This document shows, one piece after another, positions 1 to 8,035 of a stretch of 20,694 nt of DNA. Position 1 is the stretch's first letter; each line of letters starts with the position of its first letter. The stretch is from an uncultured Christensenella sp. (GTDB taxonomy: Bacteria > Bacillota > Clostridia > Christensenellales > Borkfalkiaceae), in NCBI GenBank assembly GCA_910578565.1, contig CAJTQF010000013.1:1-20694 (forward strand), in the 5' to 3' direction. The notes under the pieces were generated by a model. The model was not told the DNA's origin. It was given only the letters and a program-made list of their open reading frames with translations, and did not search any database. The translations under genes were made by a program, and so were the position numbers.

Positions 1-1147
1 TTATTACGGAATTATAATTGCTGTCTATGTCAAACGTATATTCCGACCCTTTATACACTTGCTCGCTGTCTATTATCTCAGGCAAAGTAACAGACTGCTT
101 TTTCATTGTAGCCGTAATTTCACAATATAAATCGGTACTGCCGCCAACCCACATAGTCGGGTCGTCCGCGCCGTCGGGACGTTTGAATTTCAGTTTATAT
201 ACGCCCGATTCTTTTACGGAAAGAATATTTCCCGAAACCGCGCCCGTACCGAGCGACGTTGATTTTCCTTCAGTATCGGTAAATGTAACTTCTGTAAGTT
301 CAACGTTTGTTCCTGCAAAATTGTTGATGGTAAAATCCTGGTTTGCACCGTTATATGTCAGTTCGGGGTTGGTAAAATTAGGTACGGCGGTCCCAAAACT
401 CTGGACAAATGAGACTTCGCTTGACATCGTTGTAGTGCTGTTATATGTATACGAATACGTTGTGCTTGGTAAAGTTGTACCATATACACCAAAATACATT
501 ATAAAAGTTTTGTCTAAGTTGCTATCATTGGTATAATTAACAATATGCTCTATAAGTTTGGTTCCAGTATTGCCGGCATCTGTAGATTTTACCGAAAAAT
601 GAACTCGTTTTTCACAACTTCCGGAATAACCTGTTTCATCTGGATTTTCATATCCAAACACCATATTATCGGAATTATCCGTGTCCCCGTAAACGTAAAA
701 ATCCAACCAGGATGAATATCCGCCGGTAGATATTGACTTCAAACTTATTGTAGCTGAATATTTTACTTCATATTCGGTATAAGCCGGTACAGTAATTTCC
801 GCTTTGAATTTTATATAATTTGAAACAAATTTTGAAGCCCCCGATACAGTTTTAGACGAAGTCGCCGTAGCCGTAGCATTGTCAAAGCTACAAGCGCCGT
901 AAGTAGTCATATTTTGAGTCATCATTGACAGCCTGATAGGTTTTCCCCAACCGTTGTTTGGTGCACTGTTTTCGTAATATTGATAATTACCCAAACCTGT
1001 CCAGGTGACGGTAGGGGTTGCTGTTGCGGCGTTTGCCGAGTTTATATTTGTTTTGGGCAATGCAAAAGTTATGCCCAGCGCGACAGCCGCCGCGCAAAGC
1101 GCCGAAAGCATTACCGTAAATAAATTACGTGTTTTTATTTTCCGCAT
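1..1147 (-). CDS. Secreted surface protein, N-terminal 382 residues (runs off left edge)
   Basis: The frame is open from an ATG at 1147 to the window edge, so only the N-terminal 382 residues are visible. Residues 1-41 form a typical signal peptide: MRKIKTR, then a hydrophobic stretch rich in A, L and V, then a likely signal peptidase I site at NSANA/AT. The mature part is Thr/Ser/Asn/Tyr-rich and beta-predicted. From about residue 275 it resembles the Ig/MBG-like repeats of the neighbouring 2100-residue protein (YNGANQDFTI here, YDGTEHTFSI there). The ribosome binding site AGAGG lies about 8 nt upstream of the ATG. Promoter and leader are near-duplicates of those of the next gene, so the two are probably co-regulated paralogues. 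Whether it also ends in a membrane helix and the shared cytoplasmic tail cannot be seen. No enzymatic motif is visible; an adhesin or surface-structure role is inference. Confidence 0.85.
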   Translation of the reverse strand, partial: MRKIKTRNLFTVMLSALCAAAVALGITFALPKTNINSANAATATPTVTWTGLGNYQYYENSAPNNGWGKPIRLSMMTQNMTTYGACSFDNATATATSSKTVSGASKFVSNYIKFKAEITVPAYTEYEVKYSATISLKSISTGGYSSWLDFYVYGDTDNSDNMVFGYENPDETGYSGSCEKRVHFSVKSTDAGNTGTKLIEHIVNYTNDSNLDKTFIMYFGVYGTTLPSTTYSYTYNSTTTMSSEVSFVQSFGTAVPNFTNPELTYNGANQDFTINNFAGTNVELTEVTFTDTEGKSTSLGTGAVSGNILSVKESGVYKLKFKRPDGADDPTMWVGGSTDLYCEITATMKKQSVTLPEIIDSEQVYKGSEYTFDIDSNYNSVI

Positions 1148-1167
1148 TGTAAGTACCTCTACATAAC

Positions 1168-1229
1168 AAAAAAAGTGTGGCTCCGAAGAGACACACCTGC
1201 TATGTAGTATCTCTTACGGTTACCACACC
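1168..1229 (-). promoter_or_regulatory. Leader RNA element, copy 1 (terminator-like switch)
   Basis: Read on the minus strand this 62-nt element starts with GGTGTGGTAACC and contains the segment ACTACATAGCAG. It ends in a hairpin at 1196-1175 (GTGTG..CTC-TTCG-GAG..CACAC, a UUCG-type loop) followed directly by seven Ts. A second, exclusive fold pairs GTGTGG, CCG and AAGAGA of the 5' half with TCTCTT, CGG and CCACAC of the 3' half. The same element occurs at 8036-8101 with compensating changes. It lies in the 5' UTR, 20 nt before the start codon, so transcription attenuation is likely. The ligand or signal is unknown. Confidence 0.75.
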
Positions 1230-1334
1230 TCTATAATTAATCTCATAGATTGTAATTACATACGAGAATTTGCTGAAAACAAACACAATGTAAAAATACA
1301 AGGTTGCATAAACATCTATTAAGAATTAAATTAC

Positions 1335-1352
1335 CAAGAGATACACAATGCC
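1335..1352 (-). promoter_or_regulatory. Upstream pairing segment of leader, copy 1
   Basis: This conserved 18-nt segment of the 5' UTR (16 of 18 positions match 8150-8167) reads GGCATTGTGTATCTCTTG on the minus strand. Its GTATCTCTT is exactly complementary to AAGAGATAC in the downstream element at 1168-1229. It could hold that strand away from its other partner. The rest of the leader between about 1230 and 1460 is AT-rich and poorly conserved, and contains no gene. Confidence 0.5.
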
Positions 1353-1466
1353 AAAATTGTGCGTTCCTAATAAATGTTAAAATATCTTGTAATACAAAAT
1401 TGTGTTTTGATATTAAGTTGTGTGTAACTACTCCTTATGAAATAATTATAGAAATGTGGTATAGGC

Positions 1467-1495
1467 ATTATAACACGCGGTTTCGACATTTTCAA
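1467..1495 (-). promoter_or_regulatory. SigA-type promoter of the partial surface-protein gene
   Basis: On the minus strand, -35 TTGAAA (1495-1490), 17-nt spacer, -10 TATAAT (1472-1467). An A/T-tract upstream (about 1497-1518) resembles an UP element. The predicted start near 1460 gives a leader of roughly 310 nt. The arrangement is identical to the promoter at 8259-8287. Confidence 0.8.
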
Positions 1496-1519
1496 CCCTT
1501 TTTTTAAAAAAATAAAAAC

Positions 1520-1556
1520 TTGTGGTTGCCAATTTTTACAACCACAATATATTGTG
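1520..1556. promoter_or_regulatory. Candidate operator: inverted repeat plus 14-bp palindrome, copy 1
   Basis: A 9-bp inverted repeat TTGTGGTTG / CAACCACAA (1520-1528 and 1539-1547) overlaps a perfect 14-bp palindrome CACAATATATTGTG (1543-1556). Both lie just upstream of the A/T-tract and -35 box. The palindrome is conserved exactly at 8335-8348 upstream of the paralogous gene, although flanking bases differ. This suggests a dimeric regulator site; the regulator is not identified. Confidence 0.6.
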
Positions 1557-1616
1557 TATATCCCTGCCGCGCGCCACTTTAAGCGGCGGCTTTTTTTGGC
1601 AAAACGGCAAAATTTC

Positions 1617-1646
1617 AAGCGGCGCGCCCTTTCGGGCGCGCCGCTT
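1617..1646 (-). terminator. Terminator after the 2100-residue surface-protein gene
   Basis: A perfect GC-rich stem AGCGGCGCGCCC with a GAAA loop lies about 30 nt after the stop codon at 1678. The T-tract is weak (GAAATTTTG). A second hairpin at about 1566-1592, GCCGC...GCGGC followed by seven Ts, is oriented to stop plus-strand transcription. Confidence 0.7.
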
Positions 1647-1677
1647 TAATTCTTTTAGCATATTAAGCCTGAAACTT

Positions 1678-4600
1678 TCAGTCTATACTGTCGTAAAAAC
1701 CGTCAACGTCAACAAAGTCGTTTCTTGTACCGTCGCGCTCGGTTCTGCGCAGTTGCTTCTGCGTAGTGTCGACAGTCGTTGTTGTAGTCACAACGGCGTC
1801 GGGCGGGTAAACCGCGTGCGAGTTTGCCGTCGCCGTTTCCTGCTCGGTATGGGCGGGAAGTTCGGCGGGTTTTGCGCCGTTAGCCGCAAGCCGCGTGAAC
1901 GCCGAAACTATCGCTTCGCCCAACAGCTCGGCTGAAATGCCCTGCTGTACGGGTCTGCCGTTAGCCTGAGGTACATTCAGGAATGCCGCGGGCGCATTGC
2001 CCGAAAGCATCTGCATTTTAAGCATTTCCATTTCCGCTTTGACGCTTGCGTCCTGCGTCGCGCGCATTTCGGTTATCTGCGCCTGCATTGCCGCCTGCGA
2101 CTGCAACAGGGCAAGCATTACCGAAGAATCCATTCCCGAACCCTGCGCCTGCTGCTGGGGCATCATAGGCATCTGCATAGGCATGGGCGCGGGCATCTGC
2201 TGATACTGCGGCTGTTGCTGGGGCATTGCCTGTGGAACGGGTTGCTGTTGCTGTACGGGCTGAGCCTGCTGTTGGGGCATTGCAACCGAAGCCGCTCCCG
2301 CGCCAGCCGCCATTTGCGCCTGGGCGCGTATCTTTTCAAGCTCGGCTTCCTGTTTTGCCCTTGCAAGTTCGCGTTCCGCTTCTATCTTTTCCTGCTGTAA
2401 ACGGCGTTCCTGTTCAAGGCGTTCCTGCTGGAGCCTGCGCTCTTCTTCGCGGCGCGCTCTCTCTTCTTCCTTGCGCGCTTTTTCTTCGGCGCGCTGTTCC
2501 TTGCTCTTCCTGCGTTTGCATGCAACCGCAATAATTATTATGAGCAGAATCAGAACCGCGAGACCGATAGCGAACCACGCCCAGATGGGAAGTCCAAGCC
2601 ACGTCTTTGTCATAAATGCCGTTACGTTGTTCCAAGCCGCCGCCGCGCCGCTCTGCGGTACTTTGTATTTTATTGCCGCGCTTGCGCTGTTTACGGTATC
2701 GTCCGACGCGAAAGTAAAGTTTTTGCTCTCGTCGCCGCCGAGTACCGCGCCTACGAAGTATTCCCTGCCGCCTTTAAGCACAATCTCTTCGTCTGTCAGG
2801 GGGGTTGTTCCCGCCTGGTCTGCATAGTATGCCACGCCTGCGGTCAGGCTGCCTTCGGTAAGCATTGTCCTTACCCATTCGGGCAGTTTGTTGATATTGA
2901 TTTTCGCGCCGTCTTTGCCGCTTACGTCTATTACGTCCGTACCGAGTTTGAAGGGCGCGATTTTCCAGCTGTACTCCGCCTGTTTCGCCGCGCCGTCAAT
3001 CGTCACGTCCGAAGAAACTTCTTCATCCGCGACGCTTGCTTTAAGCAGCGCTTTTGCGGGGTCGGCGTCTTCGCCCGCGGGCAGTTTCCACATATAGTTG
3101 TCGTTGATAATTTCAATAACCGCCGCGTAATTGCCCACGTCCCTTGCGGTCGCTCTGCCGCTGACCGCGCCGATAATACCCTTTTCAAGGTACTCTTTAT
3201 ACTTTTCGTCCAGGAAGTCAGCAAAATTGAGCGTTTCGCCGTTGAAAGTTATTTTGCCTGTAAGGGACGGAACTTCTATTTCCTGACGGGTAATTTCAAG
3301 CGTAATACCGGTCTTTGAAAGCGCGTCGCTGTTTGCAACGCTTGCCTTAAGCTCGAACTTAATGGTGTAAGTTCCTACGTTCGCGGTAGAAAAATCGAAA
3401 TCTTTTACCGCAACCGCGCCCGCGCTGTCGTTGCCCTTGTAAATTACCGCGGTGTACGAATTGGTCGAATACGCCGCCGTGCCCTTTTTAAGGGTGTAAA
3501 GCTCGTCAAGGTTGGTAACTTCCGTGCCGTAGACAAGTTTGTCTTTGACCTGCGTTACGGTTACGGCGTTCTTTTTCTGACCCAGTTTTGTGAACTGGTC
3601 CGCGCCGCCCGCGGGGATATCCAGAACGAAGTTTTCCGAACCCGATACCGTGGCGTCGATTACGGGACGGATAAATATGCCGACGGATTTTGTGGAAGAA
3701 CCGTCTGTTTTGCCCGCGCCGTCAACATCGATCAAATAATCGAGCTGAGCGTTGGTCGTTGTTCCGCTGGGCGAAGTTGAAGGAACCGCCGCGCCCGCTA
3801 CGGGGTTGGCAGGGTCGCTCATATCGGCGTAATAGTATTCGTACTTGATATACTGCGCAAGGTTGTCGGGGTCTGCGCCGAAATCCAAAACGTAAATCTG
3901 GTAAGGCAGACCGTTGTCGTCCAGCACGTCCTTACCCGCGCTGTCTTTTAGGGTTGAAAGGGTCCAGCTTACGGGTATCTTCTTTTTGGAAAGGGTAATA
4001 CTTACCGTTTCGTTAAACCAATTTTCGTAAGTGGTTCCGTCCTTTTTGTAAACGTAGTTTTCGTCAAGGGTGAACTTCACCTTAGCCGAAACCGTGCCGG
4101 GTACGTCGCGGTCGCCGAAGTAGTCGGTTGTCTCGTTGACTATTTCCGCGTTGGTAATGCCCTTGGGATAGTTCGTGCCGCCCTTTACGCGTATGTAAAC
4201 CCAGCTCTCTTTATAGACGGGCGGTTTTTTGGGGTCGTAATCGTTGTAAACCACTTCGCCCTTGTCGTCGTCATACCAGCCGTATTCCAGCTTCATGCCC
4301 GAAAGATCCACTTCCGCCCTTTCAACGGTGAACTCGGCAGACGCTTCGCCCTTCTTTGTTCCGTTGTCGAAAAGGTGGTTGTCGTCGGAAATGAGCGCGA
4401 CAATTATTTTGTACGTGCCGGGTTTGGTTATCTTGCCGGTAATTTCCGTTTCGACGCCGTCCTTCACGCCGACGATTTTCATACCGTTCGTAAAGCCTTC
4501 TCTGTTGTCGTCTCGCTGGAGATATGTCACCGCGCTGAGATCGGGGAACAGTACTTCTATTTCATTGGGTGCGCCGTCGGCTTTGAGACCGTATTTCAGT

Positions 4601-7600
4601 TCTTCCTGCGTGCCGTCCGCCTTGAATAAATTTGTAGCGGGGTCGCCGTTAAGGCTGAACTGCCATACTATGTCAGAAGTTTCCGCTCCGCCCGCGTCTA
4701 TTACGAACGCCTGCGTGTTTTTGGAGTTTGCGTCAATGGTATAATTCGCGTTGTCCGCGCTGTAACCCGCTTCCGTGCTTGCCACAAGCCTTACTTCCGC
4801 CATATACGAACCGGAAGCCAGCTTCGAAACGTCGATACTTGTTCCCGCCACTTTTTCAGACTTGCTTGAGTCTGCCGCGGGATAGTAATGATAGTAGTAA
4901 GTTAAGTTGTCGCCCGCAACGGTGGTTGTGGTCAAGGCGTAATCTATTGTACCCGTCGCGCCGTAGTCCCACTTCCAGTTGTTGCCGCCCGTTGACGTAA
5001 GAGAGAATACAAGCGGCATGGGCTTTACTTCAATCTCTAATTCCACGGGGGTCATTGTGCTGTCCGACCAGGTGTACTTGGAAGTGTCCAGCGTGAACGT
5101 GATTTTGCACTTGCCCGCCTTGGTCGCCTTTACGGTTGCCGTAGCCGCGTCCCAGACGAATTTTGTGCTGTCGGAAAGGGTTACGCCCGTAATTGCCGTC
5201 GCGTTGTAGCCCGTTATGCTGAACGTATGCTCCGTTCCGTCGTAGCCGTACTCCGCGGTGGTAATGGTGGGCTTTGCAATGCTGCCCGTGCCGACCGTAA
5301 GTTTGCCGGTTTTGTAAGTTATTTCGTAATTGTCCGCTTCCGCGCCGGCGGGGGTAATAGTGTAATCTCCCTTCGCACTCGAAGCGGTGTAATCGCAGGC
5401 AAACGTCGGCTGTTTGGTGATTACCGTCGCTTCCGTATCGCTGCCCACAAAACCCGTAAAAGTTGCGGTGTATGTAGGGGGTGCGTCGCCTACGCCTACC
5501 GTTTTATTGTCCGCGGTACAGGTAAGTTTTGCCTTTTTAATTTCATACTCGCCCGAAACGGGGTCGGTTTCCGCCAGCTTGAAACGCTTTGCGTTTGCAG
5601 ACGTGCCGAGTGAAATTGAAACGTCGTCCTTGTCGTACTTGCCCGCGTTAATCAGATCTTTTCCGCAAGTTATGGTTACGTCCGAAGATGAAAGTTTAAT
5701 ACCCGCAAAAGAAGTGCCGTTGGGATAAACAATTTCTAAATTAGCCCACGCGGGGTTCTGTGCCGAACCGTTGTACGTGTTGCTGCCTTTCAGCTTTACG
5801 GTTATAGTTGCAACGCCTACCGAATAAGACGCCGTTTTAAAACTGAACTTATAGTTGTTTGTGTTGAACGGCGCAGAAGATTTAACCGCGCCCTTTACAT
5901 TGTAACAGCCTATCTCGGACGAAGCGACCGCCTCCGTTGAAAGAGTTACAAAAGAATTGAGCGCATAAGTTGCGTCGTTGCCGACAAGCGGTGTCGCGGG
6001 GTCTACTTCCGCTTTGATTTTATCGCCCGTGGGTTGACCCGCACTGTCTAAAACGTCTTCTTCCGCGTACAGGTCCGCAACAATGTCGCCGTACTGGTGT
6101 CCCTTGTCTATAAGGTTAACCTTAATCTCTTTGGGCTTAATGTTTATACACATTGTGAGATTATTGAATACCGAACCCCAACCGTCATTATCGTCCACAA
6201 AAGCACTTGCAGTGCTATCAGCAAAAAACGTATAGAATCCTGCGTTTTTAACTTCGTTTGCAAACGTTCCTAAAACACGGTTTGTATCTGAATATTTTAT
6301 TGCCAACATTGCGTTTTCGGTATTTGAAGGGTTATCTGCCGACCACAAACTTATACTAGTATTGCCTGATGAATTTGTATAAGTAGATTTTACTGACGTT
6401 ACGATTTTACCATACTCTAATTCAATGCCTGCCTTTGTTGATTCCGTTATTGTAGTGCCATCGTCCAATCCAATTTCCCAATTGAGACTTTCTTGCGGAA
6501 TAGTAGCACCATAAGCCGCAGCATTATAAAGTGAAACCGTTGTCCCAGATGTTAATGTTGTTACAATATTCTCTTCATTGGTAAAAAAGAAATTAGAAAT
6601 ATTTATGCCGGCATCATCATCAGTATCAGTAAAATTATTTACCGCTGGATACTGTGTTTTCCCAGAATAAGCGCTAGCTTTACATAAACCTATCCACGCA
6701 GACTGACCACCCATTAAAGAAGTGCCACTGACAATCGTAACAGCCGCACGGTTATACGCACCGACACACAAGTCTCTTGCTTCGCCGTTTCTACCAAAGT
6801 TGCCGTAAATTCTTACTGGTCCGCCAATTTTTATACTATTGTTTAACGTACAGGTTATTGCTCCTGTTAAACTTGTTGATTTACTGATATTCCCTGTAAT
6901 TAAACCGCCATTAAGTTCAACGGCACCTGTATTAGCCAAACTGGTAGTGCCATTCCACATTAAACCTATTGCCGCATCGCATTCACTACTTTCATTATAG
7001 CAAATTTCCCCGCCGTTCATTCTAAATAAAACACCAGGACTAACAAAAACACCGCCGCCGCAATCACTGTTGACAATTTTATTATGGTGTATACTGCCGC
7101 CGTTCATTGTAACTTCTGGACACTCGCCATAAATGTATATTCCACCGCCGCCTTCGCCGTGTACACTTGTACCCGAAGCCGTGACGCCTGTTACTTGATT
7201 GTAAGAAATTTCGCCGCCGTTAATTTCGTGTCCGGAACCGCGGTCAAATTCAATACCACCGGATGCACGGTCTGCAATGTTGTTAGTAACAGAACCGCCG
7301 TTCATTATAAACTTGCCGCCTGCAACACAAATACCACCCGCGCAATCCGCGCGGTTACCCGTAACAGAGCCGCCGTTAAGGGTCAGCTCGCCGCTCTTCA
7401 TTATGATGCCGCCGCCGTAGTCGTAATCTAATTCGTCGGGATGCCAATTTCGATATTCACCGGTAAAGCCGCCCGTAATTGTGCCGCCGCCCGCGCCGTC
7501 TTCGATTGTCAGTTTGCCGCCGTCAACGCACAAAACACTGCCAAGCTGGGTGTAGGTTGTAAGGCGACGGTTTATGCTGTGACCGTTTAAATCCAGCACG

Positions 7601-7980
7601 ATATCCGCGCCTGCCGGCACGGTAATTCTTCCGTGTGAAAATCCGTCGCTGTCCGCGCCGAACGGGTTATTGCCGCCCACGGGAGCTTCCCAATCCGCGT
7701 CAAGAATAAACCAAACCTGTTTGCTCTTGGTTTTGCTGGTTGCTACCGCGCTGTTCCAGGCAGCTTCAAAGTCGCCGTTAACTATATATCTAAGCGAGTT
7801 GGTGTCAGTCGCTTCCGCCGCCGCAACGGGCGCGTCGGAAGGAGTCTTCCCCTTGTCGCCTGACTGAAAACCTACCGCACATGCCGAAAACGCAAGCGAA
7901 GCCGACAGAACCGCCGCGCATATCGCTGTGCCGAAAGCCCTTAATCTTCCCTTTAAATTTTTGTTTTTCGTGCTCTGCAT
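1678..7980 (-). CDS. Giant surface protein: beta-helix, MBG/Ig-like domains, one membrane helix, large cytoplasmic coiled-coil tail
   Basis: 2100 residues; the ATG at 7980 follows GGAGGATAAGAT, a strong ribosome binding site. Residues 1-35 are a signal peptide, with an ambiguous end (FSAC lipobox-like or ACA). Residues ~120-430 carry repeated MNGGS-x-TGN and GGGI motifs typical of a right-handed beta-helix (pectin-lyase-like). Residues ~610-1780 are Ig/MBG-like modules; ~813-898 match the MBG consensus best (LTCTADNKTVGVGD...GDYTITPAGAEADNYEITY). A single hydrophobic helix at ~1794-1819 (WAWFAIGLAVLILLIIIIAV) is followed by CKRRKS. The following ~280 residues should be cytoplasmic: a Glu/Arg/Gln-rich helix (~1822-1890), a Pro/Gln/Met-rich linker (~1897-1947), two short helices, and a tail (2058-2100) shared with the protein at 20127-20694. 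No LPXTG motif. Residues ~283-610 are encoded by visibly AT-richer DNA. Adhesin or cell-surface anchor role is inferred. Confidence 0.9.
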   Translation of the reverse strand: MQSTKNKNLKGRLRAFGTAICAAVLSASLAFSACAVGFQSGDKGKTPSDAPVAAAEATDTNSLRYIVNGDFEAAWNSAVATSKTKSKQVWFILDADWEAPVGGNNPFGADSDGFSHGRITVPAGADIVLDLNGHSINRRLTTYTQLGSVLCVDGGKLTIEDGAGGGTITGGFTGEYRNWHPDELDYDYGGGIIMKSGELTLNGGSVTGNRADCAGGICVAGGKFIMNGGSVTNNIADRASGGIEFDRGSGHEINGGEISYNQVTGVTASGTSVHGEGGGGIYIYGECPEVTMNGGSIHHNKIVNSDCGGGVFVSPGVLFRMNGGEICYNESSECDAAIGLMWNGTTSLANTGAVELNGGLITGNISKSTSLTGAITCTLNNSIKIGGPVRIYGNFGRNGEARDLCVGAYNRAAVTIVSGTSLMGGQSAWIGLCKASAYSGKTQYPAVNNFTDTDDDAGINISNFFFTNEENIVTTLTSGTTVSLYNAAAYGATIPQESLNWEIGLDDGTTITESTKAGIELEYGKIVTSVKSTYTNSSGNTSISLWSADNPSNTENAMLAIKYSDTNRVLGTFANEVKNAGFYTFFADSTASAFVDDNDGWGSVFNNLTMCINIKPKEIKVNLIDKGHQYGDIVADLYAEEDVLDSAGQPTGDKIKAEVDPATPLVGNDATYALNSFVTLSTEAVASSEIGCYNVKGAVKSSAPFNTNNYKFSFKTASYSVGVATITVKLKGSNTYNGSAQNPAWANLEIVYPNGTSFAGIKLSSSDVTITCGKDLINAGKYDKDDVSISLGTSANAKRFKLAETDPVSGEYEIKKAKLTCTADNKTVGVGDAPPTYTATFTGFVGSDTEATVITKQPTFACDYTASSAKGDYTITPAGAEADNYEITYKTGKLTVGTGSIAKPTITTAEYGYDGTEHTFSITGYNATAITGVTLSDSTKFVWDAATATVKATKAGKCKITFTLDTSKYTWSDSTMTPVELEIEVKPMPLVFSLTSTGGNNWKWDYGATGTIDYALTTTTVAGDNLTYYYHYYPAADSSKSEKVAGTSIDVSKLASGSYMAEVRLVASTEAGYSADNANYTIDANSKNTQAFVIDAGGAETSDIVWQFSLNGDPATNLFKADGTQEELKYGLKADGAPNEIEVLFPDLSAVTYLQRDDNREGFTNGMKIVGVKDGVETEITGKITKPGTYKIIVALISDDNHLFDNGTKKGEASAEFTVERAEVDLSGMKLEYGWYDDDKGEVVYNDYDPKKPPVYKESWVYIRVKGGTNYPKGITNAEIVNETTDYFGDRDVPGTVSAKVKFTLDENYVYKKDGTTYENWFNETVSITLSKKKIPVSWTLSTLKDSAGKDVLDDNGLPYQIYVLDFGADPDNLAQYIKYEYYYADMSDPANPVAGAAVPSTSPSGTTTNAQLDYLIDVDGAGKTDGSSTKSVGIFIRPVIDATVSGSENFVLDIPAGGADQFTKLGQKKNAVTVTQVKDKLVYGTEVTNLDELYTLKKGTAAYSTNSYTAVIYKGNDSAGAVAVKDFDFSTANVGTYTIKFELKASVANSDALSKTGITLEITRQEIEVPSLTGKITFNGETLNFADFLDEKYKEYLEKGIIGAVSGRATARDVGNYAAVIEIINDNYMWKLPAGEDADPAKALLKASVADEEVSSDVTIDGAAKQAEYSWKIAPFKLGTDVIDVSGKDGAKININKLPEWVRTMLTEGSLTAGVAYYADQAGTTPLTDEEIVLKGGREYFVGAVLGGDESKNFTFASDDTVNSASAAIKYKVPQSGAAAAWNNVTAFMTKTWLGLPIWAWFAIGLAVLILLIIIIAVACKRRKSKEQRAEEKARKEEERARREEERRLQQERLEQERRLQQEKIEAERELARAKQEAELEKIRAQAQMAAGAGAASVAMPQQQAQPVQQQQPVPQAMPQQQPQYQQMPAPMPMQMPMMPQQQAQGSGMDSSVMLALLQSQAAMQAQITEMRATQDASVKAEMEMLKMQMLSGNAPAAFLNVPQANGRPVQQGISAELLGEAIVSAFTRLAANGAKPAELPAHTEQETATANSHAVYPPDAVVTTTTTVDTTQKQLRRTERDGTRNDFVDVDGFYDSID
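1681..1809 (-). other. Conserved cytoplasmic C-terminal tail, copy 1
   Basis: Residues 2058-2100: YPPDAV, then TTTTTVDTTQK, then LRR, a short variable acidic linker, then D-x-DGFYD at the very end. The same order and spacing occur at the end of the protein encoded at 20127-20694. Third codon positions differ between the copies, so the likeness is held at protein level rather than being a recent DNA duplication. Confidence 0.85.
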
Positions 7981-8035
7981 ATCTTATCCTCCGTCCTTTA
8001 CCGCCGCGCGGTTGCGCACGGCAAATAAAGACAAC

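Noticed and set aside
18..536. Plus-strand ORF of 172 codons opposite the partial surface-protein gene
   Set aside because: It lies entirely antisense to a credible secreted-protein gene with signal peptide and ribosome binding site, and has none of its own. The same holds for the many plus-strand ORFs opposite 1678-7980.
1168..1229. T-box riboswitch
   Set aside because: GGTGTGGTAACC loosely resembles the T-box sequence and a terminator follows. But Stem I landmarks are not evident, the upstream leader is not conserved between the copies, and the genes are not amino-acid related.
1168..1229. Cyclic-di-GMP (GEMM) riboswitch
   Set aside because: The plus strand ends in GGTTACC like the GEMM 3' end, but the terminator T-run is on the minus strand and the rest of the GEMM consensus is missing.
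1678..7980. LPXTG or other sortase sorting signal in the giant protein
   Set aside because: No LPXTG-like motif precedes the membrane helix, and ~280 residues follow it, which is incompatible with sortase anchoring.
7875..7980. Giant protein as a lipoprotein
   Set aside because: FSAC at residues 31-34 is only a marginal lipobox and an ACA signal peptidase I site overlaps it. It is left undecided rather than called.
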